Assembly: GCA_951213105.1 (NCBI GenBank)
Contig: OX578152.1
Location: 100,050,568-100,114,567 of the forward strand
Length of the DNA stretch: 64,000 nucleotides
Direction: 5' to 3'
From: Amaurobius ferox
Lineage: Eukaryota; Arthropoda; Arachnida; Araneae; Amaurobiidae
Within the stretch, counting starts at the first letter, position 1, and each line of letters starts with the position of its first letter. Made by a program: the position numbers and the translations under genes. The notes beneath the pieces were generated by a model. The model was not told where the DNA came from and did not search any database. It saw only the letters and a program-made list of their open reading frames with translations. Positions 51,216 through 63,400 of this stretch are shown here, piece after piece.

Positions 51216-51776
51216 TCCATCCGTTGACCAACGATGACTGGAAAGTCCAAATCCTGCACCCCCTCCCAACAGTGGAAATTCCCACACACAGGTCATGCTC
51301 TCTGCAACCCGGAATTCCTCTATGAGCCAGCGACAGGATCGAACCATTACATAATAATTATCCAAATTTAAATTTCATGCACAAAAGTATATTTCCATAG
51401 ACACTAAATTATTTTTAAAACACTAATTATCAATTTCCGATTCAAATGTTTACACTTGATACAAAATCATACATTAAACCAAAATTATTCTTAAACACTA
51501 ATTATCAATTTCCACTTCTACTGTTTAGCACTTAAAACAAAATCATACTACAAACCAAAATGATGCTTAAAACACTAATTATCCATTTCCACTCCTACTG
51601 TTTACACTTAAAACAAACATATAGAAATACCTTAATATTAAACACACTACAATTCACATACATTTTTCCATAATTTCACAATTTTTAGATTACTGGCTCA
51701 AAACTTTATTCAAAGAACACACAATATATCATTATAGAGCCAGTAACCCCCTTCGTCATTTCACCTGCCCGGAAGT
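51216..51776. other. LTR-element untranslated interior
   Basis: No frame. At 51411-51625 a unit of about 70 bp (AACACTAATTATCAATTTCC ... AAAACAAAATCATAC) is repeated three times. Confidence 0.6.
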
Positions 51777-52187
51777 TCATTCCAGTAACCCCCACAGATT
51801 TAAACTCAACTTCTTTTCATCATCCAATATCCACTTTCTGATCCCACAAATCGAGACCCACTCTTCCATTCTTTCCACTGACCATGTAATTTCTCTCTCA
51901 TATTTCATTTTCATCTTCGGTTTCCTTCCAAATCTCCCAAATTCCCCCACTAATAACTTCATTTCCACCCGTGAATAATTACACATTATATCTCTTGACC
52001 AATTCCCTCCATAACATTGGTCTCGCAGGAAAACAAACTTGTTTCTACTCCCAGCATATTTTATCTTCTGTTTCCTTCTAAATCTCCTAAATTTCCGCAC
52101 TAAGAACTTCATTTTTACTCGTGAATACCTGCACCTTTTCTCTATTGATCCATTCCCTCCATAACATTCGTCTCGCAGGGAAGCCAA
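51777..52187 (-). CDS. Third frame of the LTR element, repeated module
   Basis: 136 codons built from two copies of a unit (SLRDECYGGNGS...YSRVKMKFLVRKFRRF and FLRDQCYGGNWS...YSRVEMKLLVGEFGRF), reflecting a DNA duplication of about 145 bp. Very basic. No family recognised; it may be untranslated 3' sequence of the gag region. Confidence 0.35.
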   Translation of the reverse strand: MASLRDECYGGNGSIEKRCRYSRVKMKFLVRKFRRFRRKQKIKYAGSRNKFVFLRDQCYGGNWSRDIMCNYSRVEMKLLVGEFGRFGRKPKMKMKYEREITWSVERMEEWVSICGIRKWILDDEKKLSLNLWGLLE

Positions 52188-52211
52188 CTTGCTTCTACCC
52201 CCACTAGCCCT

Positions 52212-52835
52212 TTACTTCTTCTCACTGACCGAACCCGTAACTACCTCCATAATTCCTGTTCCTTCACATTTCCCTTCCAACATTGTTCCCACTTTAACTA
52301 ACATGGCTTTCTCATGACTTTCAGCTGAGCACACTTCATTCCCTTCCGTTCCTATTGTCTCACGTTGGGCTGTAACTGACTCTCCAGTTCCCCATCTTTC
52401 GTTCATTGTCTCCATATCCTTTCTCTCACACTCCGTAATTTGACTCTTATCCATTGCTTTCGAATTCTTCAAGACCCCCAATGTCTCTAAACTACTCGTA
52501 ACATTTTCCTTTTCTGTGATAATTGGACTCACAGATATTGGAACCCCAGAATGGCCTTTCTCAGCCCCTTTCCTTTCCTTACAGTCCCTAATATATTGCG
52601 CACTATCGGACTCGGAACTTGAGGTCGCCTGCTCGATCGTCCCCTTTTCCTTCAAGGACAACTGTGATCTAGACATATCTATGATCAGGAAACTCTCAAC
52701 TCCCCCCGACTTTTCTTTCTTCTGCGCAGGGTCCACTCGCGACATTGTATTACTCCTCCCCCTCACCATCTTTTCTCTTTCTCTCCAGAGCTGGTCCACA
52801 GGAAACCCCTCTCTCTGAGACTTCCCACCCCACAT
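52212..52835 (-). CDS. Ser/Glu-rich second frame of the LTR element
   Basis: 207 codons overlapping the gag frame by 86 nt in a different frame. Charged, low-complexity sequence rich in Ser, Glu, Lys and Thr. No protease or polymerase motifs. It could be a gag C-terminal extension reached by frameshifting, or a degenerate linker where pol once began. Confidence 0.4.
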   Translation of the reverse strand: MWGGKSQREGFPVDQLWREREKMVRGRSNTMSRVDPAQKKEKSGGVESFLIIDMSRSQLSLKEKGTIEQATSSSESDSAQYIRDCKERKGAEKGHSGVPISVSPIITEKENVTSSLETLGVLKNSKAMDKSQITECERKDMETMNERWGTGESVTAQRETIGTEGNEVCSAESHEKAMLVKVGTMLEGKCEGTGIMEVVTGSVSEKK

Positions 52836-53538
52836 TTTCCATAATGGGATTCTCGCTTTCCATTCTGAGACTCAGGAGATCGGATACCCGAAAAGGCCGC
52901 TTAATTTTATTAACGCTTTTCGCCCCAACCTGAATATCTAGGCTTGGCAATTCTGGTTTTTCCCAAGTCTCCTCAAATATTCCAAACTGAACTTTTCGCG
53001 ACTTTTCCGAATTAAGCCCTTTACTGTTAAGCGCACTACATATTTCTGGGCATTCATACCTATAGTGTCCTAACTTTTTACATGCGAAGCACAACACTGT
53101 GTTCTTATGCACTTTTTTCACTGCTCTGCCAATTTGGCTGCTATAGTTCCGGGTAATGGTATTCCGTGTAATTTGGGTTTCACTATTATCCTGGTTCACT
53201 CCCAGTTCCCACATTAACCATTTGATCTCGCTTTCCCTCTTTTGCTGCTCCTTTCTTTCCAACTCTCTCAACTTTCTATCGCACTCTAATTTTCTTTTCT
53301 CCCACTCTTTATTCTCTCTATCCCGTTCTTCATTCTCTTCTCTCTCTTCCCTAATAGAATACAATATATTCCTTATCGCTTCTTCCTCATACTCCTTGCT
53401 CCCACAAATTATATTTTTTAATTCCACCACTTCACACTCAGAATCCGCCGTCTCGCCTATTTCATAACAGAGCCTCACAAGATCAATTTTCTTTTCTTCC
53501 AATAAATATGCCATCCTAAACCACTGCGTGAGAACCAA
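52750..53538 (-). CDS. gag: Gag protein with CCHC zinc knuckle
   Basis: 262 codons. The N-terminus (AYLLEEKKIDLVRLCYEIGE) has the helical opening typical of arthropod Ty3/Gypsy gag proteins. A highly charged coiled-coil stretch follows (REEREENEERDRENKEW...), then the zinc knuckle CFACKKLGHYRYEC near residues 150-163. Gag packages element RNA into virus-like particles. The ATG at 53538 or the Met nine codons later could be the start. Confidence 0.75.
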   Translation of the reverse strand: MVLTQWFRMAYLLEEKKIDLVRLCYEIGETADSECEVVELKNIICGSKEYEEEAIRNILYSIREEREENEERDRENKEWEKRKLECDRKLRELERKEQQKRESEIKWLMWELGVNQDNSETQITRNTITRNYSSQIGRAVKKVHKNTVLCFACKKLGHYRYECPEICSALNSKGLNSEKSRKVQFGIFEETWEKPELPSLDIQVGAKSVNKIKRPFRVSDLLSLRMESENPIMENVGWEVSERGVSCGPALERKRKDGEGEE

Positions 53539-54300
53539 AGATTACCTACACAATAATAGCTCACCCTAATTTACACCATACCACCCTCTTAATACACAAT
53601 ATTGCCTTTTCCCCTTCATCCCAAAATACATAATATATGCACATGTCAAATCACTTTTATCAATCACATATATCATTTTTTCCTTTACAGTGAAATAGTT
53701 TCTCTTTAATATAAAACCAAATACCCTAGACGTAATATAACTAAAATTTCTCTTAATACTAAAATATCCTATGCATAATATTATTTATATTTCCACATAC
53801 AAATATCTCATTAATATTAAATGTAACACAATTTCATGCAAATATTTACCATAATTTCTTATCAAAACAGCATTTAAACACATTTGTATATTAAAGCACA
53901 ATCTTTATCCATATATTACTTCTGTCACCGCTCATCTAGGAATTTCCGTTATTAACAAAACTTTAAAAATTATAATTTACTCCCGTCAATAAATTAGTCC
54001 CCACAAACCAAATGACCCACTTTAAACTCATTATTAATTTTACAATTTAATTTAAAATCCGCTCTAGCACAGAGAGCATCACCCATGAATTATGAAAATT
54101 TCCACTTACCTCTTCTTCTGTACCAGATGTCATCATCATTCTTTCTTATGGGTTGGGGTCTTTGTCACAAGCTATACCGATAATCCACTACGTACATTAA
54201 CCACACACACCACTGAATCCATATGATTCCCTGATTCCCGCCTATAAATCATCCAATTTATTTCAAAGCATTTTCCACCTTTCCATTTGCTTAGCATTTA
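53539..54300. other. LTR-element leader
   Basis: AT-rich untranslated region between the primer site and gag on the minus strand. I see no frame or RNA motif. Confidence 0.55.
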
Positions 54301-54318
54301 TCCTACCGACTGCGCCAG
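54301..54318 (-). promoter_or_regulatory. Primer-binding site
   Basis: On the minus strand TGGCGCAGTCGGTAGGA follows the LTR directly; the TGG start fits pairing with a tRNA CCA end. I cannot name the tRNA with certainty. Confidence 0.6.
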
Positions 54319-54712
54319 TGTAACGAGCTCGGCTCTCAGTTCCAATTGCTGATCGCCTTGAGCCCGTTCGGTGGTTCGTTTCTATACTAAGCAAAACACT
54401 TCCATAATCACACGACACATTTATTACATCTAAATATTTACACATATCTACACATATTCGCAAATTATTCGAATCATCACAATACTCGGGACTCCGCGAG
54501 TCCGATCGTCCGTTCAGTTCAGCATCTCCGAAGCAAGTCTTTTTTTCTTCCAACCGCCTTCGCCCTCCCCTCCAATATCTGGCCCTTGACCCCCCCGCAG
54601 TCCGCAGTATCAAATTGCGTGGCCAGCTGCAAAACTCTGGAAGACATAAGATGGCGGGCCGAGAAAAACCTTTCCCAGTCTTCTTGGCATGGACAGAGAG
54701 GGGTTCGTAACA
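54319..54712 (-). repeat. LTR (5' LTR of the minus-strand element)
   Basis: Second LTR, ending GTTCGTAACA at 54712, followed by ACAAT. On the minus strand it supplies the promoter. I cannot place a TATA box with confidence. Confidence 0.92.
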
Positions 54713-54717
54713 ACAAT

Positions 54718-54984
54718 CTTATATATTTATTTTTTTTTTACCTGCACATTGCTATATTTAATGAAAAAAGAAGTTCTATTCATAAAGCCTGCTCAAGAAA
54801 TACAGGGTGGGTCGGAATTTTTTTTACAAAAGCAGAGGGGTGATAGTACCCTACCAGACGAGCAGTAATTACCATGGAACATAGGGTCGCATTGCACTCT
54901 GAGAAGCAGAAAAGAGGCACATCGAACCGCGTCGAGCATGACGCAATCAGCGCCTCGGCCGTCATTGTGTACCTGTCTACGCAG
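54718..54984. other. Fragment with a mariner-like end, target of the next element
   Basis: At 54803 ACAGGGTGGGTCGGAA resembles the terminal bases of the mariner at 7880. The following GC-richer 180 bp are interrupted at 54984 by the hAT-like end and seem to continue at 63632. No clear protein. Confidence 0.4.
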
Positions 54985-55019
54985 CAGGGCCGGCTTGGGG
55001 CGGCACATTTTAAGGGCGG

Positions 55020-55899
55020 CATTTCAGTCAACTTAAATAAAAAATCTTAATAAACAAAAAAATCTCTTAAATAAAAAAAAAGTTCTAGGTTTTAAATAAA
55101 AAAAGTTCTGGGACGCAAGCAACAGAATTTACAAGGGCAGTTGTATGCGTTAAAAAGTAAAACAAAAACACAATAAATGTCAAACATTTGTTCCCAGATA
55201 AAATAGTGAAAACGGCTATCCTTCATTCTCCCCTTGGAAAAATAGGACCAGAAGGTTAAATGGGATTGCTGCCAGTATATCGCCCCAATTTGTATCTTGC
55301 AACACGAGTAACAATTAGTTACTTTAGCGCACCGGGCGTCCGTACAGCCATCAACAGTACGCCTAGGGGCGGCATATTGCTCATTATCTGTAAACTACAA
55401 AAGCTTGTAAGTGAAACTGGTTTTTGTCAACTATTTCATGAAAAATCCGATGAGAGAGGGCACTTTGCTTGAAACGATGGGGTTCCATCCAGAATTGCCG
55501 TTCCAGGAAACCCATCCTTTGTTAATTATTCTCCTACTCTCTAAATCCGGAAATCATCTCCCCCCAATCGCCCAGACACATAAATAAAGGACTTGCTTCA
55601 CATCTATGCCGAACCAGGTGTCCGCATTGAATGTAATTAGGAAACTGGACGAGGACAGGTCTCAAAAGACATCTTGAGACATCGGTGGACCATTGTAGAA
55701 TTTATGGTCATACAAACCCCATCGGCTGTAAAGCATGTGTTTACCAATCATTTTGTTCAGCGCGAAATTTGTTTTTGGGGGAGTTTCTGATGGGGTCCAG
55801 TCGTACGTTTCAGTGAGAAGTGTAAAACATCATTTTTCTTGCCGCAAAGAAGAGTTTATCGTTTTTCTTTCTAAATGTTATACAGTTGAACTTGTTGAA
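55020..55899. other. Left interior of the hAT-like interval
   Basis: No gene. Some moderately GC-rich stretches (55250-55720) contain short openings without domain features. Confidence 0.45.
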
Positions 55900-57965
55900 T
55901 CTATATATACTAATTGCCAAGTGTCCGTCTGTCTGTCTGTCTGTCCGTCTGTCTGTCTGTCACGCCTTTTTTAGGCACTTCCCGAATAGATAGAGACTTG
56001 CAATTTGGTACACGGCTCGATTGTTCGATAAAACCCCCTGGAAAAATCGAATTTTTCGAAAACGTTCTATAGAGGGGGTGCCCCACACCAAAACGTTCGA
56101 AAAGTGAAATGACGGGAAAGCATGCTTTGCGATGAGATAGAGACTTCAAATTCGGTATATGGGTAAATCACTCGAAAGGAAGAAAGTGTGCATTTCAGAT
56201 TTCCAATATTTTCTACTTAAGGGGGGTGCAGCACACCAAAACGTTCGAAAAGTGAAATGATAGGAGAGCATGCTTTGCGATGAGGTAGAGACTTCAAATT
56301 TGGTGTATGGGTAAATCGTTCAAAAGGAAGAAAGTGTGCAATTTCAGATTTCCAATATTTTCTACTTAAGGGGGTGCCGCACACTAAAACGTTCGAAAAG
56401 TGAAATGATGGGAAAGAATACTTTGCGATGAGGTAGAGACTTCAAATTTGGTGTATGGCTAAATTGTTCGAAAGGAAGAAAGTGTGCATGTTCCGATTTC
56501 CAATATTTTCTACTTAAGGGGGTGCCGCACACTAAAACGTTCGAAAAGTGAAATGATATGAAATCATGCTTTGCGACGAGATAGAGACTTCAAATTTGGT
56601 GTATTGGTAAATCGTTCGAAAGGAAGAAAGCGTGCAATTTCAGATTTCCAATATTTTCTACTTAAGGGGGTGCCGCACACCAAAATATTCGATTTGCAGA
56701 ATAAATGAGAAAACGATCCTTTAAAATTTGATAGAGGCTTGAAATTCGGTATATGGGCTAATCATTTGATGGAAACACCCAAGACAAATATAGTTTTTCA
56801 AAAATGTTCGTTTAAAGGGGTGCTCCAGAGTAAAACGTTCGAAAAGTGAATTGATAAAAAACCATAATTCGGAATGAGATAGAGATATCAAATTTGGTGT
56901 AAGGGTAGATAGTGTGGAAGGAAGAAAGTGTATAATTTCTGTTTACCAAAATTTGTCGCACACTAAAATGTTCGATTTTCGGAATAAAGGAGAAACGCCC
57001 CTTTCAAAAGGTGATAGAGGCTTAATATTTGGTATATGGGCGAATCATCTCATAGAAATCAGAAAAAGAATAGAGCTTTTCAAAAATGTATAGTTAAGGG
57101 GGTGGGTACTCCATACAAAAGCATTCGAAAGATGAAATGCTAGAAATGCATACTTCACGATGAGATAGAGACTTCAAATTTGGTGTACGGGTAAATAGTT
57201 GGAAAGAAGGAATGTGAGCAATTTAAGTTTTCAAACTTTTGCTATTGTAGGGGGTGCCGCTCACTAAAATTTTCGATTTGCCGAACAAATGAAAAACGCC
57301 TTCTTTACAATGTGATAGAAGCTTGAAATTTAGTATATGGGCTAACTATTTGACAAAAACACCAAACATGAATACAGTTTGATAAAAATGTTCATTGACG
57401 GGGTGCTACACAAAAAAACGTTCGAAAAGTGAAGTGATAGAAAAAAATGCTTCTCGATAGGATAGAGACTTCAAATTTGGTGTACGGGTAGATAGTTTGA
57501 AAGGAAGAAAGCGTGAAATTTCAGATTTCCAATATTTGCTACTTTAAGGGGTGCCGCACACTAATATGTTCGATTTTCGGAATAAATGAGACACGCTTCC
57601 TTTTAAATGTGACAGGGGCTTGATATTAGGTATATGGGCCAATCATCTGATAAAAAACCCAAGACAAAGAGAGTTTTTCAAAAATGTTAATTTATGGGTG
57701 TGCTTCACAGAAAAAAGTTCCAAAGGAGAAATAATAATATAGGGGTGTCTCGGGATGAGATAGAATTTAATGTAGTGTACGGGTAAATAATTCGAAAGGG
57801 AGAAATGCGCAAATTTAGTTTCCCAATATTTTCTACTTTAGGGGGTTCTGCACACCAAAATATTCGATTTGTCGAACAAATGTGAAAAGCGAATTATTAA
57901 AAAATTTACATTATTCAGGGGTTGTTTATTGCGATACCGTTGATTTTCAACGGGTATTCGGCTAG
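55900..57965 (+). mobile_element. Non-autonomous Helitron with minisatellite filler
   Basis: It starts TCTATATATACTAATTGCC after an A and ends CTAG (57962-57965) before a T. A hairpin CCGTTGA-TTT-TCAACGG lies ten bases from the end. These are the defining Helitron termini and its A/T insertion site. A GTCTGTCTGTCTGT tract follows the start. Nearly all the rest is the repeat array described separately. No Rep/helicase gene. Confidence 0.85.
56020..57900 (+). repeat. 147-bp minisatellite array inside the Helitron
   Basis: About twelve units, each with AAACGTTCGAAAAGTGAAAT, GATAGAGACTTCAAATTTGG, AAGGAAGAAAGTGTG, TTCCAATATTTTCTACTTAA and GGGGTGCCGCACAC. Spacing between successive GGGGTGC motifs is 147-151 bp at 56081, 56222, 56373, 56520 and 56668. 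Units near 56100-56700 are most alike; later ones are diverged, so the array grew at its left side. Confidence 0.8.
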
Positions 57966-58336
57966 TTTATCTAAAATGCTCATCTAGCATTTTGCATAAA
58001 ATTTAAGGTAAGCAAGATATAATTATTTTATGATTGTTAAAAATTGTTTCTATTAACATATAACATATTTTACTCCCCTCCCCCATCAACGGATTAAGAT
58101 TATTCTAAATTCCAGGTGTACAATCGGTATATTCTTTAAAGATAATGATAGTTTTCGTTATAACGGCTTATATACAGCATCTGTTGAGTCACTTTTTAGC
58201 TAAAAAACACTTTAAATTTTACGCACGGATCAGTGTTTGTTTGTTCCTAGGACGTTATATTAAATTTAGCTCCTTGAAAGTTCTTAGAAATTGTTTCTCG
58301 TTTTGCTCAATTTTTAGATTTCTTTTATGTGTGCGT
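57966..58336. other. Gene-free spacer
   Basis: A 65-codon opening at 58145 shows no features. Nothing else seen. Confidence 0.4.
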
Positions 58337-59663
58337 TTTTAACACTTTACAACAAAGTTGAAAAGTGTTTATGACTTCGTTCATTCATTCATTCATTCAT
58401 TCTGTCTGTCTGTCTGTCTGTCTGTCCGTTAGCACGATAACTGCCGTAAAAATGACTTAATCAAAATGAAATTTTAGTATGTTGTTCAGACGGTCTATAG
58501 GACCTATGGGAATATAAATGAATAATATCACCCAATTAGTTTTGGATTGAACCCGGGTTGAAAAAATGGAATACATTGAGCCCTATGGGACCTAATTTTT
58601 CAAGCATTTTTTAAGCGGATTTAAAATTCACAAATTGCTTCGAAAATTTTAGGCAATATTCAAATTGTTCCATAAAATATATAAAAAAAAATTCAGCGAA
58701 ATATATTCAGTAGTTTTTTAAATAAAAATTAAAATAATAATAACACCTCTTATATGAAGCGATCACGTGTCCATGATATGAAACGATCACATGACCCACT
58801 TCAAAATGATATATGGCATCCATCTTGTCTCAAAATCGTGATTTTTAAAGTTCTTTCTAATTCATATTGAGTGTTGTATCCATCCTAAAACTACTTTATT
58901 TTGCCTAAATTCTGTGCATCTACATACTTTAACAACGCAATGACAATATATTTCAGTTTAAATGCTCATACAAATTTGATTATTTCTACTATTAAGCCTA
59001 TTTTTCACCTATGTAAAATGTAAACAGCAAAATATGTAGAATGAGTTGTATTAGAATCGCTGTAATTCTTTAACACAAAATCATTTAGTCCATGGAGTCT
59101 GCATGGCTGATATGAATGAAATATTCATTGATTTTAGAAAGAGAAGGACGATAATTTTCGATGAAGTTTTACGCATAGAGTTTTACTTACTTGTAGCTCC
59201 ATGGTCTTAATTTTTAAATAATATAAATTATTATAGTATTGTGATGAATGACATGAATGGGGGAATTATTTATGAATGAAATGTTGCTTTTATAGAGAGA
59301 GCCAGGCGAGTTATTTTTTCTATGACGTCATTTGAATGGATTTCAGTTGTTTTCGATGAAGTTTTCAAATATAATAAATTATCGTAGTATTATGATAATT
59401 CTAAAATTATTACCGAGGAATGTATCACATTTTAGAGATGTTTAAACCAGGCAATTTATATTTTAATGCCGTCATTTGAATGAAATTAATTTTTTTCGAT
59501 GAAGGTTTAAGGTTTCAAATATAATAAATTAATGTAGTATTGTGATAAGTTTTAAAATATTACCGAGGAATGTATTGCATTTTAGACATGTTTAAATAAA
59601 ATTGCATTGAAGTTGGAAAGTGTTTCATAATCAATGCTTTAAGCATGATTGATCTTTCTTGTT
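58337..59663 (+). mobile_element. Helentron-like element, family C copy 3, full length
   Basis: It begins TTTTAACACTTTACAACAAAG with the family hairpin, then CATTCATTCATTC and CTGTCTGTCTGTCTG tracts. It ends GTTGGAAAGTGTTTCATAATC...TTTCTTGTTC. It contains the GATCACGTG region and three degenerate copies of an 'ATTACCGAGGAATGTAT..CATTTTAGA' unit. Collinear and inverted relative to 18376-19671. Confidence 0.6.
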
Positions 59664-62600
59664 CCTACATAATACTGTATTGATTTTTCTTAAATTATAA
59701 GCATGTAATATTACTTACGCTATTTACAGACAACTTTTACTTTTTTGAATTATTCAAATTTTTGGTTATCAGCATTTCAGCTAAAGCTTCGTTTAATTTG
59801 AAAAGTAACAACTGTAATTTGAATGAGGTAATTTTTAAAACAAAGACAATATTCAACATATTCACATCTCACCGCTTTAAAACCCCTGTTATTTTATAAA
59901 CTTGAATCCTTTAAACGAATTATATCGAATCTTAAAAATGTCTATATTCTGCGTTTATATTATGAAGTAAGAATTTAATAGAATATAACATTCTTTGGCA
60001 TTTGAGTATTTAAACGAAAGTTAATAGGAAATAATTTAGTTTTTTAAATTATTGGAAATCAATCAAAATTCATTTTCTAAATCAATTAACTGTCTCACAT
60101 GTAGAGCTCCAAACTTTCCTATTTTTATTGTTTTATTTCAAGTCATCAGAAAAAATATGATGAACCTCAAAGAATTTTTGTTCTTTCTGGTAAATAAAAA
60201 GTAAAAAAAAAATACTGTAAATTTCTAAATTTTTCTAAATTATTTCAATTTTTGAGTATAATTGAAATTATGTTACTATTTAATTAGAACTTTAAAATGT
60301 TACATTTAAAGCATAAGTAAAGCACATGTACTTTCCTTATATTTTTTTATATTATACTTGCAGTGTGGTGCACAGAAATGACCTCTTAGAATATTTTTTC
60401 AAGTATATAACTAAAGCCATATTCGTACAAAATTTTATTTCAGTCGGTTGAGTAGTAGTATTGTAATGTTGTGAAAACGACATGTGCTCAAATTGCGAAT
60501 GACTAGTGAAAAATTAATAATAATAAAGCGTGTCGTTAACAGCAGGGTACCTCAATTTAACGATATGACCGACAGACCGATCGACAAAAAAAACTAAAGA
60601 ATATTTATTTTGTGTTAATCACTCCCTTCAAAAACGTATAAATCTTTAAAAAAAATATGTGCGAATACTTACTTCTATTTTGCGAGGGAAGTATAATAAA
60701 TATCACAAGAGTTATAAAAATATCCTTTTTATAATCTATTTTCCTGCAACACATAGGAAAGAAAAAGTATTGTGATGGGGGTCAAAAACCGGACGCTTGG
60801 ATTTTGATAAATGTACCAGTGAATATTACCATCCATGAATACTAATCAACCATATTTTCAATGATATCTGTCATTTGTGCAGTTCTTCTTTCACGACTTT
60901 TTGTCTGCAAAAGGGGGGGGGATGGAACCTCAAAGGGGGCAAATTATCTAAAATCTTAACTAAACTATATAGAAGTAATTACTATATATATACATATATA
61001 TAGAAGTAATGACTATATATATATATATATAGCAAATACGTATTCAAACATTGCGAGAAAATCTTGCTCCAGCTAAACAGGAGGATGAAAAAATTTCAAT
61101 ATAATGTAAATTGAATTATAGCTACAAAATTTCAGTCTGAAAATAATCAATAGCGAAATAAAAGTATAATAACAATCTAAATGCTGCCACATAAGAAGTG
61201 GAAACTAAGTTAAAATTCACAAAAGTATTTTGTGAGTTTCTGAATTTATTAGCATTTGGTCCGGTAACAGAAAATGTATCCGGGGGGTGAGGGTGGAGTA
61301 TGTTTCCGGAAGGGGCTTCACCCCCCTCCCCTCCCCAGATGTATTTCTGGAAGAATCATGGAGTTTTTGGCAATGTGTCTATAGCAAATCAATAAAATAG
61401 AATACAATTCGGTAATACTTCTTCAATCAATAAATATCAGAGACTCATTAATTTTCGGGTGAATGGGACAGAAGAAAGTCATCAATTTTTCGAACATTTA
61501 AAATCAAAAATAAAATGAACATGAAAAGTAAAATGTTTAAAAATGTTACAAAAATAAATATTTTAATAGCAGTTTTCACTTAAAAGCGAATATCATCATT
61601 TATATAGAACGCTAATATGCATCGTTTTCGAGATATTTTGCGAGTTCTATTTGAAACAGGAAAAATAAAAAAATAATAAAAATGCACTTAATATTATTAA
61701 GTTATTACACATTTTGCAATTACTTTTAACAGGAAATAAATGAATATCATTATTTAGAAATTCTCATTGAAAATTTTACTTTTCCACATGCAGCGGTATG
61801 TATATCAAACAAATTAAGCAAATCAAAATATATTTGGTATGCAATTAATAACTGTCAGCTTCTTAATTTTCTCGAAGGCCAGGATCTTTAAATTTTCTTA
61901 TTTCGATAATTAATTTTTTTTTTTAAAATAATATTAAAATTTGTTACAAAAATATTAATTTTATATATAATATTTCATTTTTTAAATTACACCATTTACA
62001 GAACGATAAAATGTGTGTTTTAAGGTATTGCACGTTTTTGATTTAAAATAGACTCTTTTTTACATTATATATACTGTTCACTATTATTAAAGAAGTAAAT
62101 GATTTGCAAGGTCCGTAGAATATCTTATATATATATTCTATTAACCTTGAATGATTTGTAGGTACTTCTAACCAGAAAGAAATGGACAACATCGTTTAGT
62201 AGTTATCACTAGTCGTTCTAGAGATATTAGAAAATTTTACTTTCCTGCAGGAAGAGATACATATCTCGAAATAATAAAGAGAATTACATAATAGAAGTAT
62301 ACTAAATCGGTATTAATAAAACCTATTGACTTTCAGCCATATCTAGTTATAAGAAAGTTTTAATTTACGCAATTGTTTTCTAAAATCGAATAAATATAGA
62401 AATTTTAATTTTTGGCTAAAATATTTTATTCATAACAGCTTCAATGGAGGCAAATCATAAGAAATATCTGAAAAATGAGAATTCTAAATAAAAAAAAATC
62501 ATTTTAGTTCTAAGGCAAAGTACAAAAAACTTTGAGCTTAATATATAGAGTTAAACTTGGCAGTGTTATATATATATATATATATATATATAGCGATGCT

Positions 62601-63400
62601 GAATATTGCACTTTTTTGATGCAGGATAACGTCTTTGTCGCCACCTGATATGAGGACTATGTCGGCAAATCGGGTATGACGAAAAGAGTGAGATTTTGAA
62701 AGATTATAATATAGCTTGGAGTGTAATAGTCGGAGGGGAACGGCAGTGGTATCAAGTGTTAGGCCAAGGATGTACGCGTGTTGTGAGGGGTGACGCGTTC
62801 AAGAGGGGAATGCGATCGAATGCGAGATAAGATAAAATGTATCAAGCAATAATCAAATTGCTACGTTTTATTTCTTTAATTCTGGTACTTAATTAACATT
62901 TCGTAATAATTAACTTTGTAACTTATTAGATCACTGTTGGCAGTTGTAGAAATAAATGAATTGTTTATGTAAGCCGTTGCTTCATTTACAAACACCCATG
63001 TGATAAGACGTATTCTACGTTGCGAACGTATCTTCGGTACAGCCCCTCAAGTCTTTTTTTTAACTATCTTACAACAATGGGATTTTGTAGGCCATTTAGT
63101 AGAAAAAAATACCGGTTCTATACTTTGAGGATGTGACAAACTTTAAAAGATTAAAATGCTCTACTAGACCACTAGATGTGTCTGTGTGTACCAAATTTCA
63201 GCTCTCTAGGACGTAGGAAAGTGTGTTGAAATGTCAAAGAAGTTGGAACAGATACAGACACATCATTCATGATGAGTTAAATAGAAGCTTTTAATAATAA
63301 CGTTTATTAATATATATGTAAAAGCATGTATTAGACAACAGATTTTTTTAAATCTAAAATTGAATAGCATCATTTATATGATACTAACATTTTTCATTCT
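59664..63400. other. Long gene-free AT-rich region with decayed repeats
   Basis: No supported gene in 3.7 kb. At 60741 CTGCAACACATAGGAAAGAAAAAGTATTGTGATGGGG looks like a decayed family A/B Helentron-like start. Simple TATA tracts lie at 60980-61030 and 62565-62590. Polypurine GGGGGGGGATGG occurs at 60913. The rest is featureless. Confidence 0.5.

Larger units (their letters stand above)
50804..54712 (-). mobile_element. gag-only LTR retrotransposon
   Basis: Two direct LTRs of 393-394 bp, TG...CA ends and a 5-bp target duplication ACAAT (50799-50803, 54713-54717) bound a 3.1-kb interior. Orientation is minus: a purine tract lies beside the left LTR, and a primer site lies beside the right LTR. 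The interior encodes a gag with a zinc knuckle and two further frames but no reverse transcriptase, RNase H or integrase. It must move with proteins from another element. Near-identical LTRs mean a young insertion. Confidence 0.9.

Noticed and set aside
50679..51365. 228-codon minus-strand protein
   Set aside because: It runs through the LTR and its flank, and a matching frame appears in the second LTR; it has no protein features.
54263..54613. 116-codon minus-strand protein
   Set aside because: Same LTR sequence as above read through the second LTR.
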